64,000 nucleotides of DNA from Cephalopachus bancanus (taxonomy: Eukaryota; Chordata; Mammalia; Primates; Tarsiidae). The position numbers and the translations under genes were made by a program. Where the stretch lies: positions 2,480,001 to 2,544,000 of the forward strand of contig JAPVLO010000123.1 of assembly GCA_027257055.1 (NCBI GenBank). The letters are read 5' to 3'. Shown here in pieces: positions 22,690 through 34,449 of the stretch (position 1 is its first letter; each line of letters opens with the position of its first letter). The notes under the pieces were generated by a model. The model had not been told where the DNA came from. It searched no databases and worked only from the letters and a program-made list of their open reading frames with translations.

Positions 22690-22721
22690 GATCCTTTTTT
22701 TTTTAGCAGTCAGCACTGCCA

Positions 22722-22757
22722 TTTATTATTATTATTATTGTTGTTGTTGTTGTTGTT
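22722..22757. repeat. (ATT)n(GTT)n at L1 tail
   Basis: Trinucleotide run at the L1 3' tail position, probably grown from an A-rich tail. Confidence 0.85.
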
Positions 22758-23145
22758 AAGTCAGGGAGCATACATGCATTTTCATTACATGGACATTGGG
22801 TAGTGGTGGGGATTGGGTCTCAGGTTGCCCATTCCCCAGATAGTGAACATTGTACCTGTAGACAATTTCTGAACCCTAACCGCCCTTCCCACCTCTCTCT
22901 TGATTGGTGTCACCAGTGTCTATTATTTCCACCTTTGTGACCATTTAGCTCCCACATATAAGTGAGAACATGCAGTGTTTGGTTTTCTGTTTCTGAGTCA
23001 GTTCACTTAGGATGATGGTGTCCATCTCCATCCATGTTGCTGCAAAGGACAGTTTCATTCCTTTTTTACGACTGCATAGTATTCCATGGTGTATATATGC
23101 CTTTTTTTTTATCCAGTTCATTTTTGGTGGGTGCTTAGATTGGTT

Positions 23146-24450
23146 TCATGATTTTGCTATCATGAATAATGCTGCAATGAACATACGAGTACAAGTATCT
23201 TTTTTATCTATTGATTTCTTTTCCTTTGGGTAGATCCCTAATGGTGGGATTGCTGGGTCAAATGGCAATTTAATTTTTAGTCCTTTGAGAAATATCCATA
23301 CTATTCTCCATAGAGACTGAACTAGTTTACAGTTCCACCAACAGTGGATTAGCATGCTCTTTTCTCTGCAACTGCACCAACATCTGTTTTTCTTTGACTT
23401 TCTAATAATAGCCATTCTGTCTGGTGTGAAGAGATATCTCATTATGATTTTAATTTGCATTTCTCTGATGATTAGAGATGCTGAGCATTTTTTCATGTTT
23501 CTTGGCTGCTGTGTGTCTTCTTTTGAGAAATGTCTATTCATGTCCTTTGCTCACTCTTTGATGGAGTTATTTGTTTTTTTCATGTTGAGTTGTTTGAGTT
23601 CCTTGTAGATTCTGGATATTAGCCCTTTGTCTGAGGAGTTATTTACAAATATTTTCTTTTATTCAGTAGGCTTTTTGTTTACTCTGTTAATTATTTATTT
23701 TGCTGTGTAGAAGCTTTTTTATTTAATTAAGTCTCCTTTGTCTATTTTAGTTTTTGTTGTGACTGCTTTTGGGGTCAGTGTCATAAATTATTTACCTAGG
23801 TAAATATTCAGAAGAGTGCTTCCTAGATTTTCTTCTAGGATTCTTGCAGTTTCAGGTCTTACATTTAAGTCTTTGATCCATCTTGAGTTAATTTTTGTAT
23901 ATGGTGAGAGACAGGGGTCTCGTTTCATTGTTCTGCATATGGCTAGCCAATTTTTCCAGCATCATTTATTGAATAGGATATTATTTCCCCATTGTTTATT
24001 TCTGTTGACTTTCTCAAAGACCAGTTGGTTGTAGAAATGTGGTTTTATTTGTGGGTGCTCTATTCTATTCAGGTTAATTTGTCTATTCTTGTATCAGTAC
24101 AATGCTGTTTTAGTCACTATAGCCTTATAGTACAGTTTGAAGTCAGGTGGTGTGATGACTCCACACTTGTTCTTTTTGTTTAGAATTTTTTTGGCTATTT
24201 GGGCTTCTTTTTGATTCCGCATAAACTTAAAGATTGATTTTTCTAGTTCTGTAAAGTTGGTATTTTGATTGAGATTGCATTGAATCTGTAAGTTGCTTTG
24301 GGCAGTGTGGTCATTTTAATAATATTGATTCTCTCAGTCCATGAACATGGGATGCTTTTCCATTTGTTTGTATCATCTACAATTTCTTTCATCAGTGTTT
24401 TGTACTTCTCATTGTAGAGACCTTTCCCTTAGTTAGGTGTATTCTTAGGT

Positions 24451-24502
<52 letters not shown>

Positions 24503-24676
24503 TAGTGTGAATGGGATTGAGCTCTTGATTTGGTTCTCGGTTTTGCATTGTTGGTGTATAGGAATGCTACCAATTTTTGTACATTGATTTTTGTATCTTG
24601 ATACTTTACTGAAGTCATTTATCAGATCTAGAAGTTTCTTGGAGGAGACTTTAGGGTTTTCTAGGTATACAATCAT
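23146..24676 (-). pseudogene. L1 ORF2 C-terminal pseudogene
   Basis: Minus-strand ORF2 pieces are readable, for example 24392-24676 (SSIPFTLD, a Thr-His run, then [12 protein letters not shown]) and 23146-23541 ([17 protein letters not shown], later WWNCKLVQSLW). The second piece is the cysteine-rich C-terminal end of L1 ORF2. Stops and frameshifts separate the pieces. Forward-strand frames here are shadows. Confidence 0.8.
24457..24500. repeat. (TG)n microsatellite inside L1 ORF2
   Basis: About 22 units. On the L1 sense strand it is (CA)n between CCCATTCACACTAG and AAAATACCT, which reads in frame as a Thr-His repeat. Same L1 site as the tract at 40.7 kb. Confidence 0.97.
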
Positions 24677-24895
24677 ATCATCGGTGAACAGGGATAGTTT
24701 GACTTCCTCCTTGCCAATTTGGATACCTTTAATTTTTTCTCCTGCTGGATTGCTCTTGTTAGGACTTCCAGTACAATGTTGAATACCAGTGGTGAGAGGG
24801 ACATCCCTGTCTTGTTGCTGTTCTGAGGGGGAATGTTTTCAACTTTGGCCAGTTAAGTATGATGTTGGCTGTCGGTTTGTCACATGTAACTCTTA

Positions 24896-25870
24896 TTATT
24901 TTGAGATATTAAAAAATTTCTGTTATTGTATTTTTCAGTTATATAATTTCTGTTAACTTCTTGTTAAAGCATTTTTATGATGGCTGCTCTAAAATACTCG
25001 ATAGACAATCCCAGCATCTGATTTATCTTGGTGCTGGCTTCAGTTGATTGTTTTTTTCTCATTCAAGTTTTCATTTTTCTGGCTCTGTGTGTGACTGGTG
25101 ATTTTCAATTGTATCCTGGAAATTTTGGTCCTATTTCAATTTTTTATTTTAACAAGCAGTCTCTTTAAGTAGTTCTGGGCTACTCTTATGGGCTGCAGTT
25201 CTGCTAAAAGTTTAATTTTCAGACCTTTGCAGTGTTATTTTGATCTGTTGGTTTATTGAGTGCTGTTTACTCTCTCACTGGTCCTTTCTGTCATGTTCTC
25301 CTGAGATGGTAGAGCAGGTTTTCCCAGACCGGGCCATTGAGAATCTATCAATGAGGGAGGAGAGTTTTGGGTCATGGAATGAAAAGGCTTCTTGGCTGGG
25401 CTACACGTTTTTGATAGAATCCCCTGTACTGGTGCTGTCTGGATACCTGGGTGTCTCTCGGTGTTTGGGGAAGAATTTCAAGCTCAATAGGGAAGGAGAC
25501 CCCCTTTCTGATCACTCATTTTCCGTGAAGCTCTTGTTTGATCCTCTTTGCTGGTGGCCATCAAACCTGCTGGGTGTTGTCAATGGGACACCCATTCAGT
25601 TTGGAGAGAAATGAGCTACCTGAGCTGCTTTTTATTGGTAGATTGGGGGTTGGGATACCAGGCCTCAAATGCTTTTTGGGACGGGGAAGTCAGGAGATGC
25701 CCTGCTGCTATACTTTTCTTCAGTTCTGGAGTTGCTAACCAGTCTGTCTTCCTCTTTATAACTCTTGGAATTCTTTGACTGCTTCTTGCATTATATCTGG
25801 GTTTATAGCTATACTTAGCAGGGAGGAGTAGGGAGAAATAATTTTACACAATCTTGTCTAGACTAGCAGT
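24896..25870 (-). mobile_element. Old L1M 5' region, reverse
   Basis: Antisense text typical of old L1 5' sequence: TTTTTATGATGGCTGCTCTA, AATCCCAGCATCTGATTTAT and TTGGTGCTGGCTTCAGTTGA. Its far end, reversed, reads CTGCTAAGTATAGCTATAAA, homologous to the start of the L1 at 15.44 kb. It may belong to a different, older copy than the adjoining 3' half. Open frames up to 124 codons here have no known domain. Confidence 0.6.
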
Positions 25871-27600
25871 TTTCTTTTTATTCATTTTCAAATTTTGGAA
25901 GTTAAAATTTCTATGATTCTATTACCTATCAAATCAATATTTTTATCTGTTTTACTTTTTAGATTTTTCCCTCTTACAGCTTTTAGACAGATTTTTATAG
26001 GATACATTTTTATTTTACATTTTATCATACACATATTTTTCTGTTGCCATTGTTTTTTCTTTTTAATTCATTTACTAACAAAATACTTTAAAAATGAAAT
26101 TTTTCCATAAAAATGCCTCTCTGCATGTCTCTCTATTCAGTTCCTTTATTTGTAAAACAAGATTTGGGGCCAGATAAGCTACAAGAGTACTTGAGCTTTG
26201 AAAATATACCATGGCTGAAAAATAGGGATGACCATGGTAGTCTGAAAGAGTAGGTAGACATTTTGGAGGGTATAGTAGGCAGCAGCAAATAAACTTCTGC
26301 TAATATTTCCATCCTCAGGCCAAAGAGGAGGGACAAGGGTTGGCTGGACTGGCTGAGGTATGGGAGTGATTGGGCGCCATGTTCTAACTCTGCCAAGAAA
26401 TTAAATGGAAAATCACAAGACACATACGTGCTCTGAGAGTGTGTACACAGCATGAACACCCTGGAAGGCTTCAAACAGCTAAAGTTTCCCTTAGAAATTA
26501 TGTTAAAAAGAGTTCATGAGAAATAAATTCATCTAGACAGGGAGTGAGGAAAATTCTAGAAAGCTGAAAGCAAAACTTTATAAATTTTATGAAGAAAAAT
26601 TGAGGAAAGTAGGGCTCTACTATGTTAAATATGTGATTTGGTGGGTGGAAGTATTTAATGATCATCTTCAAGGATACCTTGAGAAATGTTCTATTTTAGG
26701 ATGCAATCATTACAAAAATATCTTTCCCTGGTATTAATGTGATTTTTTTTAACATCACTTAAAAAGCACTAATTTTCTTCTGATGAAATACCTGATGGCT
26801 AAGGGGAGCACAGAATAATGGAACGATTTGCCTCAGGACAGTTGGCTGTGGTGGAGGGAAGACTAGATTCATCTTTTCACCTTTAACCCATGGTGCTTTC
26901 TACCACCAATGAAGTCACCATGTTTTAACTCCTCAGAAAGTAGAATCAACAGGAACAAGTAAAATATGCAGCAAGATGGGCTTTAACTAAAGTTGTCAGA
27001 GAATGAACTTGGCAGGATCACTTTCCTAAATCTTTAAGACTGGGATTCTGGGATTTCAAGACTGGATGGACATTTTACTTGGAGGCAGGAATAGGAGATA
27101 CCTTGGGAGAAAGAATCTTTAACTTTGGATATGGTTGCGAGATAGTTTTTAGAAGTAAAGAGAGTATTGAAGTAAGTTGTGTGGAATATCTTTCATTTGC
27201 CTTACCTGGAGGTTTGTCCATCATGCTTTGACTCAGAACAGGAATCTGGACCAAATCTAAGGACTGCTTTGTCTCCTGGGAAATGAGGAGCCTGGTGAGA
27301 AATGCTGAGAGACGGAGACAAGTCAAGCCAGGGTAATTACTCCTCCATCTTTCCTTCTATGATTTCTCCACAGGACTGGCTACTGCCTTCCACTGAAAAA
27401 CAGCTCCTGTCAGATGGTCCTCTCCCTTAATGGTTCTCTGCTTCTGGGATCCATGGCTGGATCCATGACTGGATCCTTCTCCCTCTCCTGCAGGCCTGGA
27501 AGTAGTAACGGCCCTGCTGCTAAGGACCCTGGGTACTATACTATCTCTTGTGGTTTCTCCACACCTTGGTCACAATTTTATAAATAGTCCCTTTTAAAAA
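25871..27600. other. Unique sequence, no gene seen
   Basis: AT-rich at first, then balanced. Open frames at 26133-26474 (minus, 113 codons) and 27075-27326 (minus) have no family features and no splice support. No repeat recognised. Confidence 0.45.
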
Positions 27601-27604
27601 CTAT

Positions 27605-28090
27605 CTCCAACTACACTGCTGGAGGCGGGAGGAGGCACATAACACCAATAAGGGTACCTGGCTGGGCGCAGTGGCTCAAACCTGTAATCCCAGCACTTTG
27701 GGAGTCCGAGGTGAGAGGATTGCCTGAGTCCATGGGTTCGAGACCTGCCTGGGCAACTTGGCGAGACCTTGTCTCTACAATAAGTCAAAAAAATTAGCTG
27801 GGCATGGTGGCTTGTGCCTGTAGTTCCAGCTATTTGGAAGGCTGAGGCAGAATTCCAGATCACCTGAGTCCAGCAGGTCGAGGTTGCAGTGGCCGTGAGT
27901 TTGACGCTGCAGTGGCCATAGTGTGCCACTGCACTCCAGCTTGGGTGACAGAGTGAGACTCCAACTAAAAAAAAAAAAAAAAAAAGTAAGGGTACCAAAG
28001 GCAGAACCCAAACTTTACCTATATGATGACCACTTATCTGCCTAATCCTGAATTGTACCCCGCATATTTAAAATATAAAATAAAATAAAA
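27605..28090 (+). mobile_element. L1 3' end only (type B), split by an Alu
   Basis: Short 3' end of a lineage L1: GGAGGCACATAACACC before the Alu; ACCCAAACTTTACC, ATGATGACCACTTAT and CCTGAATTGTACCCC after it, with an (AAAAT)n tail. The same 3' text closes the L1 at 39.5-40.0 kb. No ORF2 sequence is attached, so it is either extremely 5'-truncated or a derived short element. Confidence 0.72.
27659..27986 (+). mobile_element. Alu dimer, lineage-type, forward
   Basis: Forward Alu with a 19-A tail, bounded by an exact TAAGGGTACC duplication at 27649-27658 and 27987-27996. It interrupts the L1 3' end. The right arm has an extra copy of the GCAGTGGCC motif (near 27887 and 27910). Open frames of up to 134 codons on the minus strand are Alu sequence. 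Confidence 0.95.
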
Positions 28091-28450
28091 TAAATAAACG
28101 ATCTCCAGTTTATCATAGCATGTATGTGTGTGCCATCTATTTCAGTACTCTGACTGATAACCCCTGTCCTAGTAGGTGAAAATGTCCAGTGAGCATGTCA
28201 GGAAGGCTAGAATACATAGCAAGGATACCTTCAACTGCAAAGCTTTTCTCTTTCTGAAACTGAAAACTTCTGGAAAAGCTACTTCAAGAAGGCACAGTGT
28301 AATGTTCTAAAACAAAAATCGGCCAGTGTTTTCAGGAAGGAATTTTCTACATACACACACTCAAAATCTCTCTCTAAATAAATCTTAGTCATTTGACTCC
28401 ATTATCAAGGCTAGAGCAATCAGACCATAGACAATAATCAATAACTGTCC
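28091..28450. other. Unassigned sequence
   Basis: No gene or repeat recognised. Confidence 0.4.
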
Positions 28451-28460
28451 CTATCATCTT

Positions 28461-28543
28461 TTTGTGTGTGTGTGAGAAAGCGGGAGTTTATTAAGAAGGC
28501 AGAGAAGCTCCCAAGTGGGAGGGTCCTGAAAGAGGATTGCCTT
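28461..28543 (-). mobile_element. Short LTR-derived element, copy 2
   Basis: Same core as at 19.65 kb: on the plus strand GAGAAAGCGGGAG, TTTATT, AAGGCAGAGAAGC, AGTGGGAGGG and GATTGCCTT. It starts and stops at the same places as copy 1. The tail is short T plus (TG)n (28459-28474). Flanking CTATCATCTT and CTATCGCCTCTT may be a decayed duplication. Confidence 0.65.
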
Positions 28544-28699
28544 CTATCGCCTCTTAAACACTTAGCATTAGTCATCAGTAAAGTGAATGATAAGAATCTC
28601 CTTTCTATTTCAGGAATTTGGAAGAATGGAAGTAGAACTGCTTGAGAAGCAGGATCCCTGAGCTTTATTTTGTCACATGGAGTCCTAAGAAAATAGACT

Positions 28700-29485
28700 C
28701 TTCAACAAACAAATGAAAAAATGCTCAGCCTCACTAATTATCAGATAAATGGAAATCTACAATGAGGTACCACCTCATACCAGTCAGGATGGCTATCATT
28801 AAAGTAAAAAAATACCAGGTGTTGGCAAAGCTGCAGAAAAAAGGGAAAGGGACCATTTCTACACTGTTGATGGGAATGTAAGCTAGTTTGACCTTTGTGG
28901 AAAGTAGTGTGACATTTTCTCAAAGAACTGAAAATTGAGCTACCATATGATCCAGCAATCCCATTATTTGGAATAAACCCAGAGGAACATACATCACTCT
29001 ACCAAAAAGATATTTGCAAATGCATGTTTAGTGCAGCACTATTCACAATACCAAAAACACAGAACCAACCCAGATGTCCAACAAAAGTGAACTGAATAAA
29101 GAAAATGTGGTACGTATACACAATGGAACACTATGCAGCCATAAAAAAAACCCAAATCACATCCTTTGCAGCACCATGGATGTGACTGGAGACCACCATT
29201 CTAAGTGAACTATCATGGAAACAAAAAACTGAATACCACATGTTCTTACTCATAAGTGGGCCCTGGTCATTGGACACATGGACACAAAGATCAGAACAGC
29301 AGACACTGGACACTAACAAAGGAGGGAGAAGGGAGGGATAAGGGGCACACGACCACACACTGGGTACGAGGTCCATTACCGGGACAGAGAGCGTCCGCTA
29401 GAAGGCCAAACCTCACCTGCATACAATTTACTTATGCAGTAAATCTTCACATGTACCCCACAACTCTAAAGTTAAAAAAAAGTCT
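28700..29485 (+). mobile_element. L1 3' end, forward
   Basis: From ATGAAAAAATGCTCAGCCTC through the ORF2 C-terminal region (TATACACAATGGAACACTAT, GCAGCACCATGGATGTGACT) to a 3'UTR and a tail near TAAAGTTAAAAAAAAG. 5'-truncated and frame-broken. Its 3'UTR is unlike types A and B. Confidence 0.85.
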
Positions 29486-29612
29486 CCACCTCATAGAAAT
29501 GGTAAATACTTCAATTGCATGTAACAAAATATCACATGTACCCTGTATGTACAAATATTCTTTATCAGTTCAAAGTTAATTAATTAATTAAAATTTATAA
29601 AGAAAAACTATA
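29486..29612 (+). mobile_element. Older L1MA-like 3' tail
   Basis: TGTAACAAAATATCACATGT and ACCCTGTATGTACAAATATT, followed by an AT-rich tail, resemble the end of an L1MA element. The preceding L1 probably landed next to or in it. Confidence 0.55.
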
Positions 29613-30155
29613 GAGAGAGTTAAAAAAAACTGTAGAGAGAGTGGTTGCTAGTATTCTGGAAAAAGAAGAGAGGGATTAGTCGGCACAGCACAGGTAATGT
29701 TTAGGACATGAAACTATTTTGCCCTGGTAGTGAATGACAGAAGTTTCTAAAAACCCATAGAATGTGGAACAGAATGAACTTTAATGCAAACTCTGGACTT
29801 TAATCAATAATAATGTTTCCATATTGGTTCAGTCAGTGTAAAAATATGTACTACTGTATGTAAGATCTTATTTCAAAAAATGAATGGGGAGGTGGCTATT
29901 AGAACTTTCTGTTCTAATAGCCACTACTTGTTCAATTGTTGCATTAATCTAAAATTGTTCTATTGTTACTTTTTAAAATCTGGCAAACCATTTCAGGATG
30001 AGATCTATTTCAGTCAAAGGCTATATGTCAAACGTTAGCTTGAGATGTTATTTACTATTTAAAGGGAACCAAACTTAAAGTTGTCAATATATCTTTACTT
30101 CTGTAGTTGTAGCATCGGTTGCCTACTCAATAAATTTATATTTGCACACATAAAA
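29613..30155. other. Unassigned sequence with a perfect hairpin
   Basis: No gene seen. It contains a perfect 14-base inverted repeat (29892-29905 and 29911-29924) with a 5-base loop. Confidence 0.6.
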
Positions 30156-30171
30156 AAAGAAAACAGACTCT

Positions 30172-30777
30172 TTTGCAGGGAAAAGGGAACACTTCTACAC
30201 TGTTGGTGGGAGTGTAAACTAGCACAACCTCTTTGGAAAACTGTGGCAATTCCTAAAGTATCTAAAAATTGACCTTCCATATGACCCCACAATCTCCCTA
30301 CTGGTAGTATACCCGGAAGAACTTAAATCACTCTATGAAAAAGATACCTGAACACACATGTTTATTGCAGCCAGCATTATTTACAATAACAAGAACATGG
30401 AACCAACTGTGCTACCCATCAAGAGAAGACTGGATAAAAAAATGTGGTATATATACATGATGGAATATTATGCAGTCATAAAGAAAGACAAAATTATGAA
30501 CTTCGCAGCAACTTGGATAGACTTAGAGTCTATAATACTGAGTGATCTATCACAGAAACAAAGAACTGAGTATCACAAGTTCTAACTCCTAAGCGAATCT
30601 TGAGCAATTATCATAATACCATCAGAAAGGAATTGGCAGTAGTGGGGAACTGCCAGGGGAGGGGTGCGCACCTCATCAACAAGGGTACCTGCATAATGAA
30701 CATTTGTATACCTAACCCTGAATTGTACCCCACATCTTTAAAGTAAAAAATTAAGAAAAAAAATCATAATAAAAGAA
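30172..30777 (+). mobile_element. 5'-truncated lineage L1 (3'UTR type A)
   Basis: Bounded by a 16-base duplication with one mismatch, AAAGAAAACAGACTCT (30156-30171) and AAAGAAAATAGACTCT (30778-30793). It holds the end of ORF2 (30358-30585 reads MWYIYMMEYYAVIKKDKI and ends EYHKF) and a 3'UTR with GGCAGTAGTGGGGAACTGCC, CACCTCATCAACAAGGGTAC and CCTGAATTGTACCCC. A compact young-looking insertion. Confidence 0.93.
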
Positions 30778-30837
30778 AAAGAAAATAGACTCTATAATTC
30801 CTTTGAAACTCATTTCCATATTTATAAAATATGGGGC

Positions 30838-30921
30838 ATATATTCCAGCTATGTGGGAAATTTCTTGGGCCCAGAAATTTGAGGCCAGCGTGGGAAACAT
30901 AGGGAGACCGTCTTTCTTAAA
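30838..30921 (+). mobile_element. Ancient Alu monomer (FAM/FLAM-like)
   Basis: ATTCCAGCTATGTGGGAA, then TTGGGCCCAGAAATTTGAGG, CCAGCGTGGGAAACATAGGG. Single 7SL arm, with an internal gap. Older than the dimeric Alus. Confidence 0.65.
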
Positions 30922-31031
30922 TGTAAAATATATACATATATGGATTGAGCAAATGGTTCTCAAATTCTCTTTTAGCTCTAATTGTCTATGTGATTACGAA
31001 GGAGTGGAAGGGAGAATGCAGTGTGGTGTGT

Positions 31032-31762
31032 AGACGAGACTATTGTGTGGACAAGGAAGACTGGGAAATGTGCGTGAGTGGGAAAAACTGGGGAGTTTGG
31101 TGTGAGGATGGAAGGATGAGGAGTGAAGTGCGTGGATAGGGAGGAACAGGGAGTGTAGTGTGTGTCTTGAGATTAGGGAGCATGGTATGTAGTTGGTAAA
31201 GACTGGGGAGTGTCGTGTGTAGATGGGCAGGACTGAGAAGTGTGGACTACAAGTAGGGAAAACTAGGAAGTCTGATGAGTGAATGAGAGGGACGGAGGGG
31301 TGTGGTATGTGGGTGCGGAGGGCTGGGGAGTGTGATACATGAATGGGGAGAACTGAGGAGCGACGTGTGGGATGAGAAGGACTATTGAGTTTGGGGCATG
31401 AATGGGAAGAACTGAGAAGTATGTTGTGCTGAAGGTGAGGACCTTGAATTATGATATATGGATGGAGAGGACTGGGGAGTGTGCTGCTTAAATGGGGAGG
31501 ACGGTGAAGAGTGGTACATGACTGAGGAGGACCAAGGAGTGTGGCGTGTGGATGGGAAGAAATGTGAGTGTTATTTGTGAGTGGGGAGAACTGGGGTTCC
31601 TATTTCATGGACAGGGATGACTGAAGAATAGGATGGGTAGTTGAGGAGGACTGGGTGTCTATTGAGTAACTGAGATGACCCAGGAATGTGGGGTGTGTCT
31701 GGGGAAGACTGGGAAGTCTGTTGAGTGAATGTGCTGACTGGAGAATGTGCTGGGGATAGGAG
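31032..31762. repeat. Degenerate minisatellite, ~30-bp unit, ~25 copies
   Basis: Cutting at each GACTG-like start gives about 25 consecutive units, nearly all 28-31 bases long. A typical unit opens GACTGGGGAGTGTG and closes GGATGGGGAG, with a variable middle. Neighbouring copies differ a lot (often 20-40% by eye), so the array is old or poorly homogenised. The plus strand is strongly purine/G-rich and the minus strand C-rich. No frame stays open across it, so it is not a coding repeat. Confidence 0.88.
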
Positions 31763-31976
31763 TGGAAAATGTAGGGTATAAGATCTTTGTCCTTGGGTTA
31801 GCCTCAAGTCTGGAAATTGAGGTAAAGATGGTACAGAAACAGCATTGAAATGATAGAAATATTCGGAGTGCAACTTGGAATGTTGCTTGAGGGTGCTGAG
31901 CCAGAAAGTAATGGCATCTCAATGGTGCCAATGGCACCACCTCTCATTTCAATTAATCTTGGCGCCAGACCCAAGG

Positions 31977-32045
31977 AATATGCATGTATTTAATATGTTT
32001 GCATTTAATATGCTTCATGTATTTAATATGTATGCATTTAATGGC
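31977..32045. repeat. Two-copy tandem duplication (~34 bp)
   Basis: CATGTATTTAATATGT followed by GCATTTAATATG-like text occurs twice in a row. Confidence 0.75.
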
Positions 32046-32079
32046 CCGTGTGAGAGACACAAGGAAAGGTGTGCTGACT

Positions 32080-32200
32080 CAACGTTTGGAGACTCGGCTC
32101 CCGCAAGTTAGTTGTATAAACTTGGCAAGTCCCTTTCCTCTCTAAGTTCTTGGGTTGGACTAAATAATACTATATGACCTTTATGGCCACTTGGAAATCT
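32080..32200 (+). repeat. MIR-like fragment
   Basis: AGTTGTATAAACTTGGCAAG, TCCCTTTCCTCTCTAAG and a following GGGTTGGAC block recall the MIR core. Confidence 0.45.
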
Positions 32201-34445
32201 ACTTAGAAGCCCATAATTCCAAGTCTGTGTTCTCAAATAGCTTATGGTCTAATGGGGCGGTAAGATGCAACTCACGTAAAGCAGGAGATGGCAAGAGGGT
32301 TTGAACCAAGACAAGAATAGCCATCATCACCCTCTCCCTAAGCCTCATGTTTTGGGTCAAATGCTTTTTCTCCTGGTTCTGCATCAGCTTGAGAGAAGAG
32401 AGTGGTATACTTGAAAACCTCATTTTACTTAAGTAATCCTCAGTGATTCACTGCAGCTATTTACAGACATTCTAGAGTTTCTTCCTGTTCAGAACAGATT
32501 CAGGTTTTGCAGGGCCTAAAGTTTATATAAAAATATAAAATATGCAAAAATATCTTGTTTTACACATTTTACAAAGCATACAGCCATCTAGACACATTAC
32601 TTTGGCCTCTCCTGGGGACCTGAAAGGGGCTTATTCTAGCAAGGGGACCGAAGTTTCAGCTTCATCTGTTTCGTGGAGCACTTTTGTTCCAGACTCTTGA
32701 TAGAATTGTATTGCCATCTGACTTGATTTGGTGAATGAAATGTGAGCAGAAGTTATAACTGCCCCTTCTGGGAGGAAGACTCAAGAGCTCACACATGACT
32801 CACTCATCCCTTTCTGGCATGGAAACTGCAGAAGCAGCTGTATAGAGCCCCCACCGCCTAGGTCCCTGGGGCTATCAAGAGCACAGGCCCTTTGCCATGG
32901 AAAAACTCTAAAGAGAGGCCACAAGAGAAGGGAACTCTTTCTAGAGTTCAGATGGATTGGAAAAGTGTGCATTTTGATTATGAAAATGTGGTCACATAGA
33001 CTTTTGTCTATTTACAGAGTGCAACTTACACTTGCCCACTGTACCTTGTCAACTCTTCCCCTAAGTGTGTTCATGAGCATGTGCATGCATACACATGCAC
33101 ACTGAAAACTGTGTGTGGGGGGGGCGGTTATATTAGCTCTAGTAATTTAACTGGGCTTAAAGGGAACAGGCCTTGGTTTGAGTTCTTAGTGGTCACTAAC
33201 ATGTTTGCTAAGTGAATGAATGGGAAGGTTTTGGCTTAGGGAGAAGAGGTAACTTAGGACAGTATCAATCAAACCTCTAGGTGTATCACAAGATTGGGGG
33301 AACCAGTGTGTAGTGAGAAGGAAAAGGTACCCCCTTTTGGCTGAAGGGTGGTTGATACAGGGCGCTGATCGAGACATCTCAGTAAACAGCGCACATAGCT
33401 GCCCGAATCATCAGGCAGGAGATCAACAGGCTCGATATATTCATCTGAAATGCGAATCATCTGAAAAGCTAAGAAATATTGCCTGGAGAGTTGCATCAGA
33501 CAGCATTACACTCAATAAATTTCGGTTCTGTGAGCCACTTGTGCTGTCTTTGCTTCAGGAAGATTCTTTCTTAGGTTGGAATTGGCATGCTAGGGAAGGC
33601 TATTAGATATATGTAGACTTTTGCTTTGTGAGAATTGGAGCGAACCCTGCAAACTCTTGGGGTGGGGGGCTTTCACTCATAGGTGGGAACTTGATGGTAC
33701 AGGATTTACTGGAAGAAGCATTACTGTTGGCTAAGTCTCTCGCTCTCTCTCACTCTCTCTCTCACATACATATACACACACACATTCTTTCTCTTTCCTA
33801 TTCTTTTCTTTTATTCTTTTATTCTTAGAAGGCTCCTATTTGGTAAGACTTTTTGTAACCTAGCTCATTAAAGTATTATTTATACAATATGAAACATAAA
33901 GCCAGACCAAAAGTTAAAACTAAAGGAAAATTAAATTTTCCTCCCCACCAAACACCCTTCCTCAAAAAAGTCAATGACAAATCCAAATAATTCTTTAGTA
34001 AGATCCCATTATACAAAATAATTAGGGAAACAAATACAATACTCTGTTACAGGGAGACTGTCATACATACTGCACATAGATTACCAATGTCCAAATAATT
34101 ATACTCCGGTGAAATCTGCTGTAGAGAAATCTAGGTGAAATCTAGCTTCTGGTGATTCAGAGGCTCATCACGGTCTGGCAGGGCCTTATTACATCATTAT
34201 GAGTAATTCTCATTATTTTGGACACCGACTGGGCAAATATAGGAGGCTGAGCTGAACTTTTGCTGACACGTGGACTCCTAGGGGAAAATTTATATATAAT
34301 CTCTCTGATATAAACTGGATTTCTTTGACATTTATCTCTTTCATAAAAGAAAAAAACTGAGAAAAAGTGTCTATTTATTTAAGCTTTACTTTTGTTTAGG
34401 TTCTGAGAGGCAGGAGGCTTATAATCCTCTGGCTTTCTCACCAAC
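32201..34445. other. Unique sequence, no gene seen
   Basis: Over 2 kb without a supportable exon. Short frames on both strands overlap at 33.2-33.6 kb without domain or splice evidence. A G run lies at 33115-33125. Confidence 0.45.
33738..33790. repeat. (CT)n(CA)n simple repeat
   Basis: CTCTCTC runs followed by a CACACA-rich tract. Confidence 0.85.
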
Positions 34446-34449
34446 TTCC

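Larger units (their letters stand above)
22690..24895 (-). mobile_element. L1 3' half, reverse
   Basis: Antisense L1 of intermediate age. From right to left it carries the ORF2 reverse transcriptase region, the C-terminal region (antisense landmarks GTATTCCATGGTGTATATAT and TCCATCCATGTTGCTGCAAA) and a 3'UTR containing CATTACATGGACATTGGG, ending in an (ATT/GTT)n tail tract. It is younger than the L1 at 15.4 kb, but all frames are broken by small changes. It carries a TG tract at 24.46 kb inside ORF2. Confidence 0.88.

Noticed and set aside
27594..27998. Open frame of 134 codons on the minus strand, and similar ones at 4554-4880, 57561-57947 and 50364-50549
   Set aside because: They lie inside Alu elements; reverse Alu text commonly gives open frames.
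29892..29924. Bacterial-type terminator
   Set aside because: The hairpin has no following T run and the genome is eukaryotic.
31032..31762. Possible CRISPR array (30-base units)
   Set aside because: No conserved repeat with unrelated spacers: the units are contiguous and degenerate, and the DNA is clearly primate.
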